A DNA stretch of 64,000 nt from Maylandia zebra (taxonomy: Eukaryota > Chordata > Actinopteri > Cichliformes > Cichlidae). The stretch spans positions 27,922,533 to 27,986,532 of the forward strand of contig NC_135170.1 in the NCBI RefSeq assembly GCF_041146795.1, read 5' to 3'. Positions 27,396 through 39,919 of the stretch are shown here, piece after piece. The notes under the pieces were generated by a model. It saw only the letters and a list, made by a program, of their open reading frames with translations. It had not been told where the DNA came from and searched no databases. Both the position numbers and the translations under genes were made by a program. Within the stretch, counting starts at the first letter, position 1. Each line of letters opens with the position of its first letter.

Positions 27396-27560
27396 CGCCT
27401 CAAAGCTATCAGACAGACAGAGCCGTGGTGGCTTCTTTTTCTCGACTGAAATTACTCGGTAATACCAACAAGTAACAAGTAACAAGCGCCACCAAGCGCC
27501 AGGGAGGATCATGTACATCTACTTTGAGCGTCACCTCCGTATACGAACTTGCTCTCTTCT
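27396..27560 (-). promoter_or_regulatory. ints1: Probable ints1 non-coding first exon and core promoter
   Basis: The start codon at 26936 lies only 5 nt after a good acceptor (rc ...tgcctaccag, then taaatATG), so the 5' UTR must be spliced. A plausible donor (GGCG/GTGAATG on the minus strand) ends an exon at 27396. Upstream is TATA-less sequence with a CRE-like GGTGACGCT near 27525-27535. The transcription start itself is not visible. This is inference from splice signals only. Confidence 0.4.
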
Positions 27561-28440
27561 CTCAACTTTTTATTATTAAGGCATTTCCAATAAGTTCAAA
27601 GTAAAATAGTTCGTCGTATCCTTAAATGTCTATGCAGCAAACATTTGTGTGTAATTACTTTTACAGATTAAAATGGTTAACTCTTCCAATCATGGTGGTA
27701 TTTTTATCTTTAACCCTCATCTGTAATATTTACGACAGAACTGCGCCATCACAGTTTTATGATTTTATTCCCCAGCTTCAGTACCAGTAGACGTGGTTTA
27801 CAATATGTAAAAAAAAGTTTAAAATCTAATAATAAAAACTATATATGTTTAGCCAGTTTTATTTGCGGGGAAAAACTTATCATTTAATCACATCTGCCTT
27901 GGTAGACATGACAAATCTTCTCCTATAACTTTGTTTAAAACTTTGTAACAAGTTTTTTTTAACCGGAAGTCGTATTATGTCATTGTTCCTGTAAGCTGAC
28001 GAGCCAGCGGTGATCGTCAGAGGGCGTCCTTATACAAAATAACGACATTATAGATTCATAATACATAACTGTTTCCATTTACTGTTGATATAGCATAGAT
28101 AATGTGTGTATAATGCTGTCACAGTACTATCTATGCTAATGTAATACACGTTAAAGGAAACGTGCTGTACACCACAGGGTTTGCACCATCACAGCAGACG
28201 AACGTGTATATTTGTGTGTACTGTCATTGGTCAATACTTAATTTAAAACATCTTCCGGTCACCTCCAAAATAAAAAAAAACTTTTTTTTTCTTTTTTTTT
28301 CTTTTTTTTTTTAAGCGAAGTAATTACGCGATATTACCAATTGGGGGCGCTAAAGATTCACACATTTTTCTTCTCCCTTTAGTGTTAATAACATGAAAAT
28401 AAAAATAAACAAGAATGTGTTGATAAAAATGTTTTTGTAT

Positions 28441-28472
28441 CAAAATTACTGATGTTAACATCAGTAATTTTG
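28441..28472. repeat. Perfect 32-bp palindrome
   Basis: The half CAAAATTACTGATGTT is followed immediately by its exact reverse complement, with no spacer. It could form a 16-bp cruciform or hairpin. No larger inverted repeat was seen around it, so its origin is unclear. Confidence 0.95.
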
Positions 28473-29329
28473 TGAAAAATAAATATGTGTTAATTGAAAT
28501 AGTTTATGGTAAAATTAAGTTGAAATCAGTGTCACATAAAGAGACAGAAATAATATTTTACTACTCTCTACAGTATTTAAGTATATTTATATTTAAATAT
28601 GTCACTTTTTTCAATAGAATCTCCAAAATCTTTTTCTATTGGAGAAAAATATGAGAATAACAGCAATGTTTTATACTTTGACTCAGCTTTTTGATTAGGT
28701 CTTTTTCTAAAATCCCAAGTGAAAGATGAAGAAATGGCCAGCAGATGTCATCACTCTAACTTTATCAAATGCTGCAAAACCGTGAATCATTTTAAGCATA
28801 GTTACTGGCATTTGCTTAATGGGTTTCAGTCAGTGCCTTGCAAAGCTTTTTCATCATCACTTGTGCCAGAGTCTGCAGATATTTTGCCATCTCATAATCA
28901 TAGTCATCATTATTTCTGCACACTGTTCCTCACTACAGCTTTAGACTGGTCGAGCTTGAAAAAAATACCCCTCTTCTTTCCCATTTAACCTTCATTTTTT
29001 AGTCTCCTTTGTGTTCCCTTGTGAAGTCGGAGGACAAAAAGGCAAGCATTGCATTTGAACTGTGAGTTTTAAGCGCTTTATTCTGAATTAAGAGACAAGA
29101 TAGCTCTCATCACTTCATTTGATTCACATCATGCGTTTAATTACTTTCATCCTTTGTGAAAATTAATTGAAAAAAATTAAACCCAAGCAAAACTTTGGCT
29201 GCTTTTAAGCTTAATAAAAGAACTGCATTTCGCTTTCAAAAACACCGCAGCCAAAGGTCTGGAATGAGATGCAGGTCAATCAGCTATTCTACTAAAATAT
29301 GAAGATTAAATATTCTTCTGTGGAGGGAT

Positions 29330-29700
29330 GCAGGTGCTTTTTTGCCCCCTTTAGCAGAAATGACCTTTTTTAAGAGTTTTTACATAATTGCTTACTATCT
29401 GGCACTGGCTGGTTGAAATTTTTTAACCACTCCTCTATGCAAAATTCCTTCAGTTGCCAGATGACCTTAGGCAGGAGGGTTTTCAAACAGCAGTTCCTCT
29501 ATCAAATCCTTTTTGAACTCTGGGCTTTAAGGACATTCAATCACCTTACAGTTCTTCCTTTTGAGTTATTCCAGGGTGGACTGAAGGTTAATTATTGCCT
29601 TGTTGAAATGTCCCTTTCTGATTCACTTTTCAGACAGGTAGCCTCATATTATATTCCAATAATCTTAGTTATGATGCAGAATTTATAGTTCAATAAATGA
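29330..29700 (-). mobile_element. Possible decayed Tc1-like transposase fragment
   Basis: Phrases such as ttttttaaccactcctctat and cattgcc/ccttgttgaaatgtccc resemble, from memory, minus-strand Tc1-like transposase sequence common in fish. No terminal repeats or open frame remain. It is heavily degraded; a chance or other-family match is possible. Confidence 0.35.
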
Positions 29701-32700
29701 TCGCCCAGTCCCCCAAGAGAAGGGAGGCGACCCCAGACCTTCCCATTTCTGTCAGTTCTTCTTCTACTAAGCTCCCGGTATGACAAACATGTCTACTGTT
29801 ACTTTAACCAAAAAGCTCTGCCTCTGATTTGTCTAGACAGAACAAATTATTCTAGAACTCCCAGCCTCAGCCTGTTGGCAAAATGTATTTTACTCTTAAA
29901 TTTTTTGCTTCGAACATCAAAGTATTTTCCCTGCCACATCTTCAATACAGGGAACCATCTCTTTCTGATTGTCTAAACCTTTGCCTTGACAGTAACACTT
30001 GCATGAGCTACCAGCAGCTCCTCTAGTTAAAACTAGGGGTTTTGTCACTCTTGGGTTGGATTTGCTTTGGCAGCCGGTTCAGTAAAAACTGGCAGCCATC
30101 TAAAATCTACAGTTTTTACTGAGAGTGGAATCGTGGCTGCAAAAAATAATTTAAAAAAAATCTCTTGCTATATTCTTCTGGAGGTCTTAGAGAAAACTTA
30201 AGATTGTGGCATGATGATTTCAAAGAGAAGCAGCAAACTCTAGATCGGTTTAATTAAGACAGGCTCCACTTGTCACTTTGCAAGCGGAGGCTTATTTTAT
30301 GCTAACAGTGACTAAACTTTTCTGAATATAAAGAATTAACAGTGTTCATTTTAAATGTGTTAATCTTCACTTCTTTTTTTTTTCAAATTTACAGCTATCA
30401 GTAGCTTTAGGGGAAAAAAATGAGAGCATCAAAGTGTTACACTTTATAATGCCCATATTTAGTCCCGCCCATAGTCAACAGCAGTGAACTGTTCATTCCT
30501 TAAGCATTGCTCAGCTGTGACAGGACTAAAAAAGAGAAATAACTCTGTCCTTCTCTCTGCTCTCTTGCTGTCTGCAAATCCCCAAACTCACTTTTTTGCC
30601 ATTTAAAGCGTAAAAGAGAATCTTGGTATTAGACTTTAAACAGTCCACCAGTGTTTGCTCCAGCTAGTACTGCCATCACTACCACTGTAACCTCACCATG
30701 TTCATTTCCATGCTGCTCTAAGCTGCCAGCTCGTTACGTAAAGTGTTTTCATATGAAACACATTTTGGTGAAGTCAGTGGAATGTTCAGTAAATGCTCCA
30801 AATTAAATCTTGTGTCACATGTGAAGTCTACAAATGTACAAAAAAAAAAGCTGTTTTTTAGCTTTCGAAATTATGTACAGCTCAGACTGTGCCAGAGCTG
30901 GCTGTCTAATATGTCAGGTATTTTCAGCAAATGCCTGGACATTGTGGAAGGATCTAGTTGGGAGGAAAACAGGATTATTATTATTTTTAATGCAGTGTGA
31001 GTTAATTGGCTGTGAGTTTAAAGTATCCTATAAATATCTTAAAACCATTCTTCTGCTAACAAATCATTTGGAGTATTTGGAAGAAAAGGAATGATCCCCT
31101 TACAACAGTGGGCCTCTTTGTACCAGATCAGATTTCTTAGGAGTTCAGAAGTCTGAGTCAGAAAGAACCCAGATTAGTGAGTCAATGTTACTTCCTGTAA
31201 TTCAAAACTGCCCGCAAGAACCCAGACCCCACAGCACGTCGATCTGACAAAAACCCCGGCAAGTTTGCCGCACATGGTTTTGCTGTTTTTGTTTTGTTTC
31301 ACACGTCGGGTGTATTTCAGGTCATCCGCATACACTTCTGCCAGATGGACAGTAACAGAGGGTTATGCCATTGACTGAGCAGCTGGATGTCTGACTGGTG
31401 CAGAATATTCGCGGTGGTCCTGCAGAGACTCTCCAGTTTGATCTCTTTCTTTTCTCTGTCTGCACATTCTCTAGAAAACAAGCAATGCACCACACTTTTG
31501 TATTTACATTTTCTGCATTGTATCCCATCATCTTATTTCACTTAATATGTGATCCTGATTTACTCAAGCTCATCTTTAATACAGTCCAATAACAGTTATT
31601 CTAATAACTCATTTGTGTCTCATCTCATCTATAATCTGTGATGTGATGCAAGTAACCTGTACACAAAGAAGGTTACTCATTTGGTTTATTTGCTTTTTAC
31701 TCGAAGCAGGTTCCAGCATAGATGAAAGTACGGAGCCAACCATCCTTAGTAAACAATTGATTCCATATGTGATTCGGGGGAAAAGGTTGAACTGTTGAGT
31801 CATTTGCCATAAATGATGACATTCATTTTAAATCTATCCCAGTCTGCTTGTCTGGCATAAAGCCAGAGTACCAAAAAAAAAAAAATGTTCTAAGGAATTA
31901 GTCAGTTTTTCTGTAAGCAAGCTTTTGTGAATCGTATAAAGGACTACTCCTCTCTGACTCAGAATTGTCAGTGTCCAATGTTTTTGTCAAGTGCTTTGGA
32001 AAAACTGTAAATGTTAAACCATCCACCCACCAGAGAGAAGTCTGCACAGAAAGATCTCAGCGCACTGAATCGCCCAGCCAGAAGCCAACTCAGCATTTCT
32101 TCTTTATTTACTAATAAACTACAACTCATTCTTTATCTAAAGGTCACGCTTTTGTCATGGATCGGACATTGTGTCTGTGTGCCGCTCTGTTTCCTCATTC
32201 GCCTCACCACTTGCTAAAGATAGCACCATTAAACATCATGGAACAAAAAATGATTCAATAATGAAGCTGCTTTTGGCCTAAAATGGTCAAAGAAAAAAAA
32301 AGCTTCCCTGACGTCCTGACAGCATGTCCATGCTCAGATTTTGAAGAGATGTATGGTAAATGCACAATAACAGCTCAAGAGAGTATTTAACTGTTTGATA
32401 TTCGTCATAGGTAGCCATAAACCAATAAATAACCACAAATGGCTGAGTATGCACTTTAATAAAACCAACCAAAATCTACATATTTGGATGGCTTTGGATC
32501 CAGATGTTCACTTCCCCATGGTTTTACTGCATTGTACAGCAAAAAAAAAAAAAGAAAAAAAGAAAAGAAAAGTTTTCAGCAATTTCAGCTGCCCAGCTCA
32601 AAGTGTTTTCTAGTGTCAGCACACTGCATCTGACTATAACAGGCACCATAGTTCAAGTCAAAGCTGAGATCTTCTAATACCATATAGCTGCAGAGGAAAA

Positions 32701-32949
32701 GCCATACAAGTAGAGGCCATAAAAGGCTACTGACTTAACATATTTACATTCAGTACTTAATTACCCAGAATAACCTGTGACGCTATTGGCAGTAGTGCAG
32801 TCAAAATAAGAGAAATCCTGGGACTGCTGAGCTACTACACCACATACTTTCCTCAGGAATGGAATGCTGCTGCTGCTCCTCAAGTCTGAGGGAGGAGGTC
32901 GCTGTTTTCCCTCACTCAAAGGTATTTTTTGAATACCTTGTAGTGGAGA

Positions 32950-32958
32950 GCTGACTCA
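32950..32958. promoter_or_regulatory. TRE/MARE-type site upstream of mafk
   Basis: GCTGACTCA, the core of a TPA-type MARE (TGCTGACTCAGCA) with nine matching bases, about 0.3 kb upstream of the probable mafk first exon. A match this short is expected by chance every several tens of kb, so it is only a candidate. Confidence 0.3.
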
Positions 32959-33185
32959 AAAATATAGGAGTAGGAGGAGAAGAAGGAGGAGGGGGTGGTG
33001 AACATACTTAGAGAGCAACAGGTTTATGACTTCCTTTAGAAATCTGAAGTTTTTCTTGGCTAATGCTGGCAACGTGAGCTGACTTTGTGCAGATTAGTTT
33101 TGTAAAGTAAGCAAAAGCAGTCGCCAGCAGTATCTGTCTTCTATTTATGGCCTCCCCCAGGCCTCCCCACCCCACCTCCCCAGAC

Positions 33186-33196
33186 TGACGTCAGCA
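33186..33196. promoter_or_regulatory. mafk: CRE-type MARE-like site in the mafk promoter region
   Basis: TGACGTCAGCA: a full CRE (TGACGTCA) extended by one GCA arm, matching 11 contiguous bases of the C-MARE consensus TGCTGACGTCAGCA. It lies in the GC-rich block just upstream of the probable first exon, next to a GC box (ggggcgg near 33220) and a second CRE-like TGACGTGAG at 33241. CREB/ATF or Maf-containing dimers could bind. Confidence 0.5.
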
Positions 33197-33239
33197 CAAA
33201 GTTATTTTCATGAATGGAGGGGGCGGTCACGAGGAATCG

Positions 33240-33442
33240 GTGACGTGAGTGCTTGCGGAAGCAGAGCGTGGAATGTTGGTACATTGTTGTTGTTTTGTAG
33301 TTAATTTAGTACGAGGATACGCCGCTGCCCGTCTGTGCTGGACGCTTTTTACCAAGTTTGTCAACTTGCTTCACCGGTTGTCGAGGAAACATACTTTGAC
33401 AGTTTTACACACTCCGGTCCACAGATATCTGAGTCCACAGAG
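33240..33442 (+). other. mafk: Probable mafk non-coding first exon
   Basis: GC-rich sequence following promoter-like elements ends in a good donor (CCACAGAG/gtgagg) at 33442. Small Maf genes have non-coding first exons, and the first coding exon (39364 onward) begins right after an acceptor, so a spliced 5' UTR is required. The exact transcription start is not visible, and a 65-codon ORF running through the donor is not taken as coding. Confidence 0.5.
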
Positions 33443-34253
33443 GTGAGGTTGTATTTTTTTTAAATTATTTATTTTTTTCGGGAAGATGTTTTGACATTCC
33501 TTTCTAAATTACTCGAGTTCTCACGGTGACATAGTGGCGCACGCAAACAGGCTTGTGTTGTGCATCCTCTTCGTAGGATAAGTTTTGATCCCAGTTATGA
33601 AAGCTCATGTTGATTTCGTAGATTTGTTTCTTTCGGGCGGACACGTGTTGTGCTGGAGATACATAATACAGTGCTTCAAAAGTGGCGCAGACCTCCGAGC
33701 AGTCGCATATAGGAAGTTAGAAATTGTATGAAAATATGTAAAAGGGGGAAACAAACGTGTGTTTTGTCGCTTTCCTGCGATTTGAAATAGTTCTTTGAAA
33801 ATAACAGCGGTGATTATGACACTGACTGAATGCGGTCCCTTTAAAAAAAATTATAGCTAATAATTTTTATAAACTGTATAACGAGCGAGGAGACGTTTTC
33901 GACCAGCATTGTGGGAGGGAAGAAAAATAAGACGATAAAAATCACACTATTTCTTCGCACTTCTCATTAAAAGTAAAGCTAAAGTTACAGAATGTGTTAC
34001 AAAATATGTTTATATACTATTACTAAGCATGCCTGAACCTCTAAGGTTTTAGATTATAACTTTTTCTAGAACGAAAAAAACCCAAACCCCAAAATTGCAT
34101 TCCCCCCCCCATGTGTGTTTATTTATAGCATTTCTGTGACTTGAATTAGATTTTCGGAAAATGGAAGTGAAATAAACTTTCTCACTTTCCTATTGAAACA
34201 AATCCATGTACAACATTTTTCACATCCTCCTTAATTTTCGCGCTCTTCCCCAG

Positions 34254-34377
34254 CTCATGGCAGCGAGGTTGATAGCGGGTGCTATAATGCAGAATACCAG
34301 CCTGCTTTTGACATTGAAATCGACACGTGGTCTGCATTTTTAGACATGTGGGACAAAGGGCACGATGTGGAGTGGAG
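34254..34377 (+). other. Candidate unannotated exon in mafk intron 1
   Basis: A strong acceptor (cgcgctcttccccag) precedes, and a donor-like GGAG/gtagac follows. One frame stays open for 41 codons (34256-34378) with a protein-like composition: GSEVDSGCYNAEYQP, then AFDIEIDTWSAFLDMWDKG. I do not recognise the family. It may be an alternative 5' exon, part of a separate gene, or a fragment of a transposon protein. Confidence 0.3.
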
Positions 34378-34906
34378 GTAGACCACCGGGGTTGACTAGC
34401 CTACAAGAAACAGCAGAAGGAACCCATATTTCCACAAACGATGAATCACTTTAGAGACTTTATCTCATCGCTGTGTTTAGCTATAATTCCTGCTCTGCAT
34501 AACTCTTAATGAATTGGGTAAAGATAAGAAAACCTTGAATTACAATGACTAATTGAATTTTTGACCATGGCTCTAAAATAGCTCACAATGATCTTCTTTG
34601 CAGTCTTGTATGTCCACCTTTCAGTTTGCCCTTTGCCATTTACTTAAAAACTTGTGATTAATATATGGAAAATATTTGTCTGAGTAACTTGTTCCGCTTA
34701 GATGGTCACAGGTTGATGTCTTGAGGGGGGGCTTTATGATTCACTGTTGTTTCTGGTGGGTGCACACTGACTTTCAGTCTGAAGCAGTAGGAGCAGGGTG
34801 TGCTCCTGTCATGAGGTTAACATGTGGTTCAATCACCAAAGTGATGATATCTTTTTTGGATGGAGAAGTTACAGCAGCTGACTCATCATACCAGTATGGG
34901 ACAGTG

Positions 34907-34910
<4 letters not shown>

Positions 34911-34937
<27 letters not shown>
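34911..34937. repeat. G27 homopolymer followed by (GA)n
   Basis: An uninterrupted run of 27 G, preceded by gggag and followed by agagagagag. Such runs form quadruplexes and are error-prone in sequencing, so the stated length is uncertain. Confidence 0.9.
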
Positions 34938-37900
34938 AGAGAGAGAAATTCCCCTGAAGATGCAGCATATGGTCAAATTGTCTTCCCTTTGTTTCTCATT
35001 TTGCCGGACAGTGGTGATGGATGAAAGCAGTGCAGAATGCGAGACCGTTTTTGTGGTGGAGTATTGTGAAAGTGAAATGTTTGTGGTTAGCAATGCTATG
35101 ACTCACACAGAACACGTTGGCTGTGATGTGTTTTGCTCCTCTTACTGGAAAAAAGATGTCAAGTTTTGATTACTGACTGTGGAAGCCAGTGATTTTTATT
35201 TGCAGCCGAACATGCCAACCAGAGTGGACACAGGCAATAAGAGGTGACTGTTTGAACAGGTCTGCCTTGCATCTGTCAAACGTGACTCCCTGGCAGTTAT
35301 ATAGCATTTGAGATTGTTCCCTCTGCCACTGGCAGCGACTTGTATCAAGTCATTTCTGTCAGAAAGACTGGATCTCAAACCACTGCTTTCACCTCATTAT
35401 GGTCAGAGGTGTGGCAAGTGTCAGAGGTACTCCTGTAATTATATTGCCGGATTGTGTTGCTGGGAATTCTCTGTTGATTCCTGATGGAGCTGGATGCAAC
35501 TCTTGATTCTGTTGTGATTCAAATTCAAATCAAATAATTCGAAACGTTTGCTCAACCTATCTGTCCTGAAAGAACATTATCGAAATCTTTAGGACTATTA
35601 TTAGCAGTGACTGAATATTAATATGTCTTCTTTTATTCACTAATTATTAGTTATAATTAAAAAAAGGACCGATGTGTCCACTTTTCATTCTTTACATCGT
35701 TCTGAAAACCAGTGTCGATGACTGGGAGAATATCTTCTCACAGATATTCGGTGAGATCTCCTCCCTTTCCGCAAGAAAGTTCCGCTGGTCATGCCAACCA
35801 TTTCTGAGGTTCTCTGTACTTTTCCTTCCTCTCCCTGAAACAACGGGATTTTCCAGGAAATGTCAGATCAGGAGGGTGTGATTCCCTGCTGCTGGTTGTC
35901 GCTTTTACCAGTAAACAGCATGACTCACTGCTCAGCTATGCTCTCCATTTCCTTCACATAATATCCCACCAAATGTGCTGCGCTGGAGAAAGAGCAGAGT
36001 GCTGCGTGCCTCAGTCTGTGAAGAAATCTCTCCACCCCCCTCCCCTTAGAAAAGTGCAAGAAATGCAAGCGCTTTCTCATGAAGACTAAAGTTGAATGTC
36101 AAGGGCAGCATTAAGTCTGCTTTGCGCTGAACCCCCTCCCCAACCTGCACAAAAAGAGAAGAAAAACAAAGAATCCAGACAAGCCAGCTCTGCATTTATT
36201 AGTGAAGTGTGAGCGCATAAGTCTTTGATACGCTGTTTATTTTAGGGGAAGGCTGGGCCCCACAGTTACCTGCTGTAACTGAACAGCAGCCATGAACTTG
36301 ACCCGATCCCTGACTTCAAAAACAGTAAGCTATACTTTAACCACGAGGTATCGGTGAAGGAAAGGTACATACATTTATTTAACTGGCTTGGTCTCAGATG
36401 TGGAGCAAGGTTACAATGGATTTCTTGTCCCACAATTGTTTGCCTAGAGATGATTCTTTTTAAAATCACTGTTTTCTTGCTTCTGCTCTGGTTTACTTGC
36501 TTTTGAACTAGTTAAAAATATTCATAACATGCATCTGTACATCTTCAAAGAACACAGCAGGCAACATTGTGCTTTTTGCTCAAATCCCCCAGCAAACAAG
36601 CAGAGCCGTGAAATGTTTGTGCTTATAGTGGATAGACAGTGGAGCATTTACTCCAGTGAGTACTTATTTGGTTATCAGTCGTCAGAGGGGTGTCGTTAGG
36701 AATAAAACAGTATTGCTTGTTGTATATCAAAATGAGGGAAAGTGAATTTTTAAAAAAAATGAAGCACTTTGTTTACAATTTGTCCCTCAAAGGAACACAA
36801 CAATAAGAAAGAAAGACTCCTGACTTCCACACGTAAGCATGCGCAGGCTGTTTTCCATTTATTTGGCCAAGTGACAGATGTGCGATACTTCAAAATTCCA
36901 GACATTTTGTGAAATTTGCAGCCATTGTTTTACAAGTGGGTTTGTCTCCACTCCACCCCCGTAGCTGAGCGCATTGCAGGATATATTCAGACTGCATGTT
37001 CCCTCTTCAGCGAAGGTTCGCCTGTGTGCATGTGAGGGTTTGCACATGTGTGTTCGCTCAGGAATGTGGTTTTGTTCTTTACCCGCCAACTGTGGCTTTT
37101 CTTTGAGGTAGCCTATTTTCCCAGACTCCTTTCCTTACTGTTATGAAGAAAAAAAAAAAGCCTAACGTAAGTTGTTTTCTTGACTATAGTGAGAGGACGT
37201 GTTTTGTCTGTCTTCTCTGTGTGGTTGCTGGGGTTTGTTTTGTTCTCTGAGGAAACTTTGGTGTCTTAATCAAGAAAGCCGTGTCCCTGTGCAAGTTGCA
37301 AAAACATAAGCACATGCCTTAAGAATTTCAGGCAAACAATCTGGCATACTGGTTCAGACTGGGGACCTCTTGTATAAAGATCAGAGAGGCCCCAGTCCGC
37401 TTTTCCATGATTTTTTCAAGGAACATACCCAGGGACCCCCCTCTGACGCAATACCACTTAAATTAGACCGTTTAGGGCCAGCTTGCTTTTGAGGAATGTT
37501 TTATTTTAGTTCATCATCTTTATTTGATGCCTCTAAAATCTCAGTTATGTAATTCTTTGCAGCATGTTTTGCAGATAAATAAAGGACATCAGCGAGCACA
37601 CCAGATGTTCCTTAAATCTCTAAACCGAAGTTTGTGTGGATTCTGTTTGTAGCTGTTCGCTCATTACACACATTTGCCATGTGTTTATTTTCCAAGTTAG
37701 GATTCTGACTTGATTTTCTATTTCAGGACAATGACTTAGTAATGTTTAAAAAACAAGAAGAAAAAAGCATTTGTTTTTCTAAGTTTTCACTGCACTACTG
37801 GTCTGAGTTAGAATCCCCTAGAGGCCCTGTATTAACAGAAATATATATATCACACAATGAACAGTCACACCCACAGTATTTTCTTCCACGAATGCTTCAG

Positions 37901-39366
37901 CTAATAGGTCTGAAGAGAATATTTCCCCTCTTACTGAGGGTATCACTTATCGCATTGCTCCCTTTAAATTGTTTAGTTGGCAGAAATTTGTGTCAGCACT
38001 GCGGGCTAAATATATCCACGAGCGTTAAATAAGGGCATAGGGCAGCTCAGGAAAGCCCAATGTAAGAGGATCCAACCACAGAGAGACGGCACTAAATCGA
38101 TAGACTACATTGTCTCCCAGCAAAAATACATCAGTGACTATAAAGGAAACTATTTCTCTGTGACACTCTATCTTTAGGAATTTTCCACATGCTGCCCTGT
38201 AAAGTTCAGCAGAACTATAAATGTTATACTGATGTGATGATTTGCTTTGATGAGGAGGCAGAATCCTGTAGACTGCTGCTCTGTAAATCCAGAGAGGTCA
38301 GATCAGAAGATAAATGATGGATTTAAGAGGAGAATTGAGGATTTTTGTACACAGGTTGCCTTGAAGTTAGCATCACAAGTTAGTGCTGTTCTTTTTTTCT
38401 TTTGGTCTGTACTATGTATGGGCTGTGTTGCGGTTATGAATGAGACTTGTTTACCCTTTTGGTGACCATGTGACTCACACTCCCACGCCCATTTGCAGGG
38501 CGTTTCCATGGTATCTGTTGAGCATGGAACAGTGCACTCGTAGTCAAGCTGGTCTGTAGGTCTTGAAATGGAGCCTTTGGGGGATGTGTGCCTCTCACAG
38601 GATCGCAGCTCAGCGCTCTTGCTTTTTTTGGCCATGGCAGCAGTCTGGAAAGCATGTGGCTCACTGTAATGAGTACAGAGAGGCTTTTCTAAATACTGCC
38701 CTGGCAAAATCACTGAGGCAGAGAGCTTAAATGCAAAGTTCTGTGACGAGCAGGAGAGAGGTTGCCTGTTTCTAATTTTGCCTGGTCTAGTGAACTACAT
38801 TGTCACGGCCCTCTTTTTAATATGTAAAGACAGACAAGCAACAGTGCTGACAATTAATAGAGTCATGCTGCCATCTGCTGGTATTTATGTCACTAACAAA
38901 CAAACATGAGCACTGACATATGATGTAACCCTGGGATGTGACGTCTGTGCAGTAAACTTCTCGAGTATCACCACTGGGGGTGTCATTTCTGCTTATCTGT
39001 CATATCTGAAATGTCAAATAACATGCAAGTAAAAAATATCAGTATCTCATTTTTAAAATATAGTGCTTGAACTAAAATGCACTGTTTAAAATTCCTGTAT
39101 GTTAACGCACTCTGCAGCAGAAGTAACCCGAGTAGTATAAACTAATGATATGTGCAAAGTAACACATGCTGTCCAGTCATTCTAGTAGAATAACTTCACT
39201 ACCTCAATTGCTTCTAAATTGCCAACATAAGTAGCTGAGTAAATCTGCTTAATTGTAATTACTTTCGTCCATCAATAATATGTTCTGTTTTACTTACTTG
39301 AGGTCGTATGTTTTTTACTTTTCAGTGTCTTCTGTGAGATTCTGGTCATTTGTCTTCATGCAGGGA

Positions 39367-39919
39367 ATGACGACTACTTTTAAGACTAGCAAAGCTTTAA
39401 AGGTAAGCATGAGAAGTTTGAAAAATGTTTTAGTGATTCACGCCTGCACACAGTTCTTCATGCACTGCTCGTGTCTTGCAGGTCAAGAAGGAGGTGGGTG
39501 AGAATGCCCCTGTGCTCAGCGATGATGAGTTGGTTGCCATGTCTGTGCGGGAGCTCAATCAGCACCTGCGTGGGCTCACCAAGGAGGATGTTGTGCGATT
39601 GAAGCAGCGACGGCGGACCCTGAAAAACCGCGGCTATGCTGCGAGCTGCCGCATCAAACGTGTTACCCAAAAGGAGGAGCTGGAGAGACAAAAGACCGAG
39701 CTGCAGCAGGAGGTGGACAAGCTGGCCCGTGAGAATGCCAGCATGAGATTGGAGTTGGATGCACTGCGAGCCAAGTATGAGGCTTTGCAGTGTTTCGCAC
39801 GGACTGTGACCAGAGGGCCTCTCTCACCAGGCAAAGTTGCACCTACCAGCGTCATCACCATCGTCAAATCTACCAGCCAAAACAACTCCAGCCCATCTGC
39901 TTTCTCAACACCTTCCTAG
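39367..39919 (+). CDS. mafk: Small Maf bZIP transcription factor MafK, 2 coding exons
   Basis: Nuclear bZIP protein without a transactivation domain. It homodimerises to repress, or pairs with CNC factors (NF-E2 p45, Nrf1/2, Bach) at MARE/ARE sites (family knowledge). Coding exons are 39367-39402 (12 codons, [12 protein letters not shown]) and 39482-39919, giving 157 aa against 156 in human MAFK. Extended homology region: residues about 22-50 ([19 protein letters not shown]). Basic region 51-76 contains the signature [12 protein letters not shown] (61-72). The leucine zipper runs about 79-114. The tail contains [13 protein letters not shown], distinctive of MafK rather than MafG or MafF. Start choice: the ATG is 3 nt past an acceptor and reproduces the MafK N-terminus, and the intron after codon 12 is the conserved small-Maf position. 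Context: next to ints1 and tmem184a, as in human. Confidence 0.97.

Larger units (their letters stand above)
26937..33185. other. Spacer between divergent ints1 and mafk
   Basis: About 5.7 kb of the region (27.5-33.2 kb) is intergenic. It contains ETS-like ACCGGAAGT (27962-27970) and its inverse CTTCCGGT (28252-28259), a T-rich tract (28280-28312), a 32-bp perfect palindrome (28441-28472), a probable decayed transposon (29330-29700) and AP-1/MARE-type sites. No coding gene was recognised. Confidence 0.5.
33443..39363 (+). other. mafk: mafk intron 1
   Basis: About 5.9 kb between the probable non-coding exon and the coding exon. It contains a candidate unannotated exon (34254-34377), a TRE-type site GCTGACTCA at 34877-34885, and a G27 homopolymer (34911-34937). 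Nothing else recognisable; a 136-codon minus-strand ORF at 38303-38713 has no recognisable domain. Confidence 0.45.

Noticed and set aside
38303..38713. 136-codon minus-strand ORF in mafk intron 1
   Set aside because: No recognisable domain, start context or splice partners; the length is within chance for a 6-kb intron on two strands.
39367..39919. mafg or maff instead of mafk
   Set aside because: The N-terminus, the VITIVKST tail and the ints1/tmem184a neighbourhood fit MafK.
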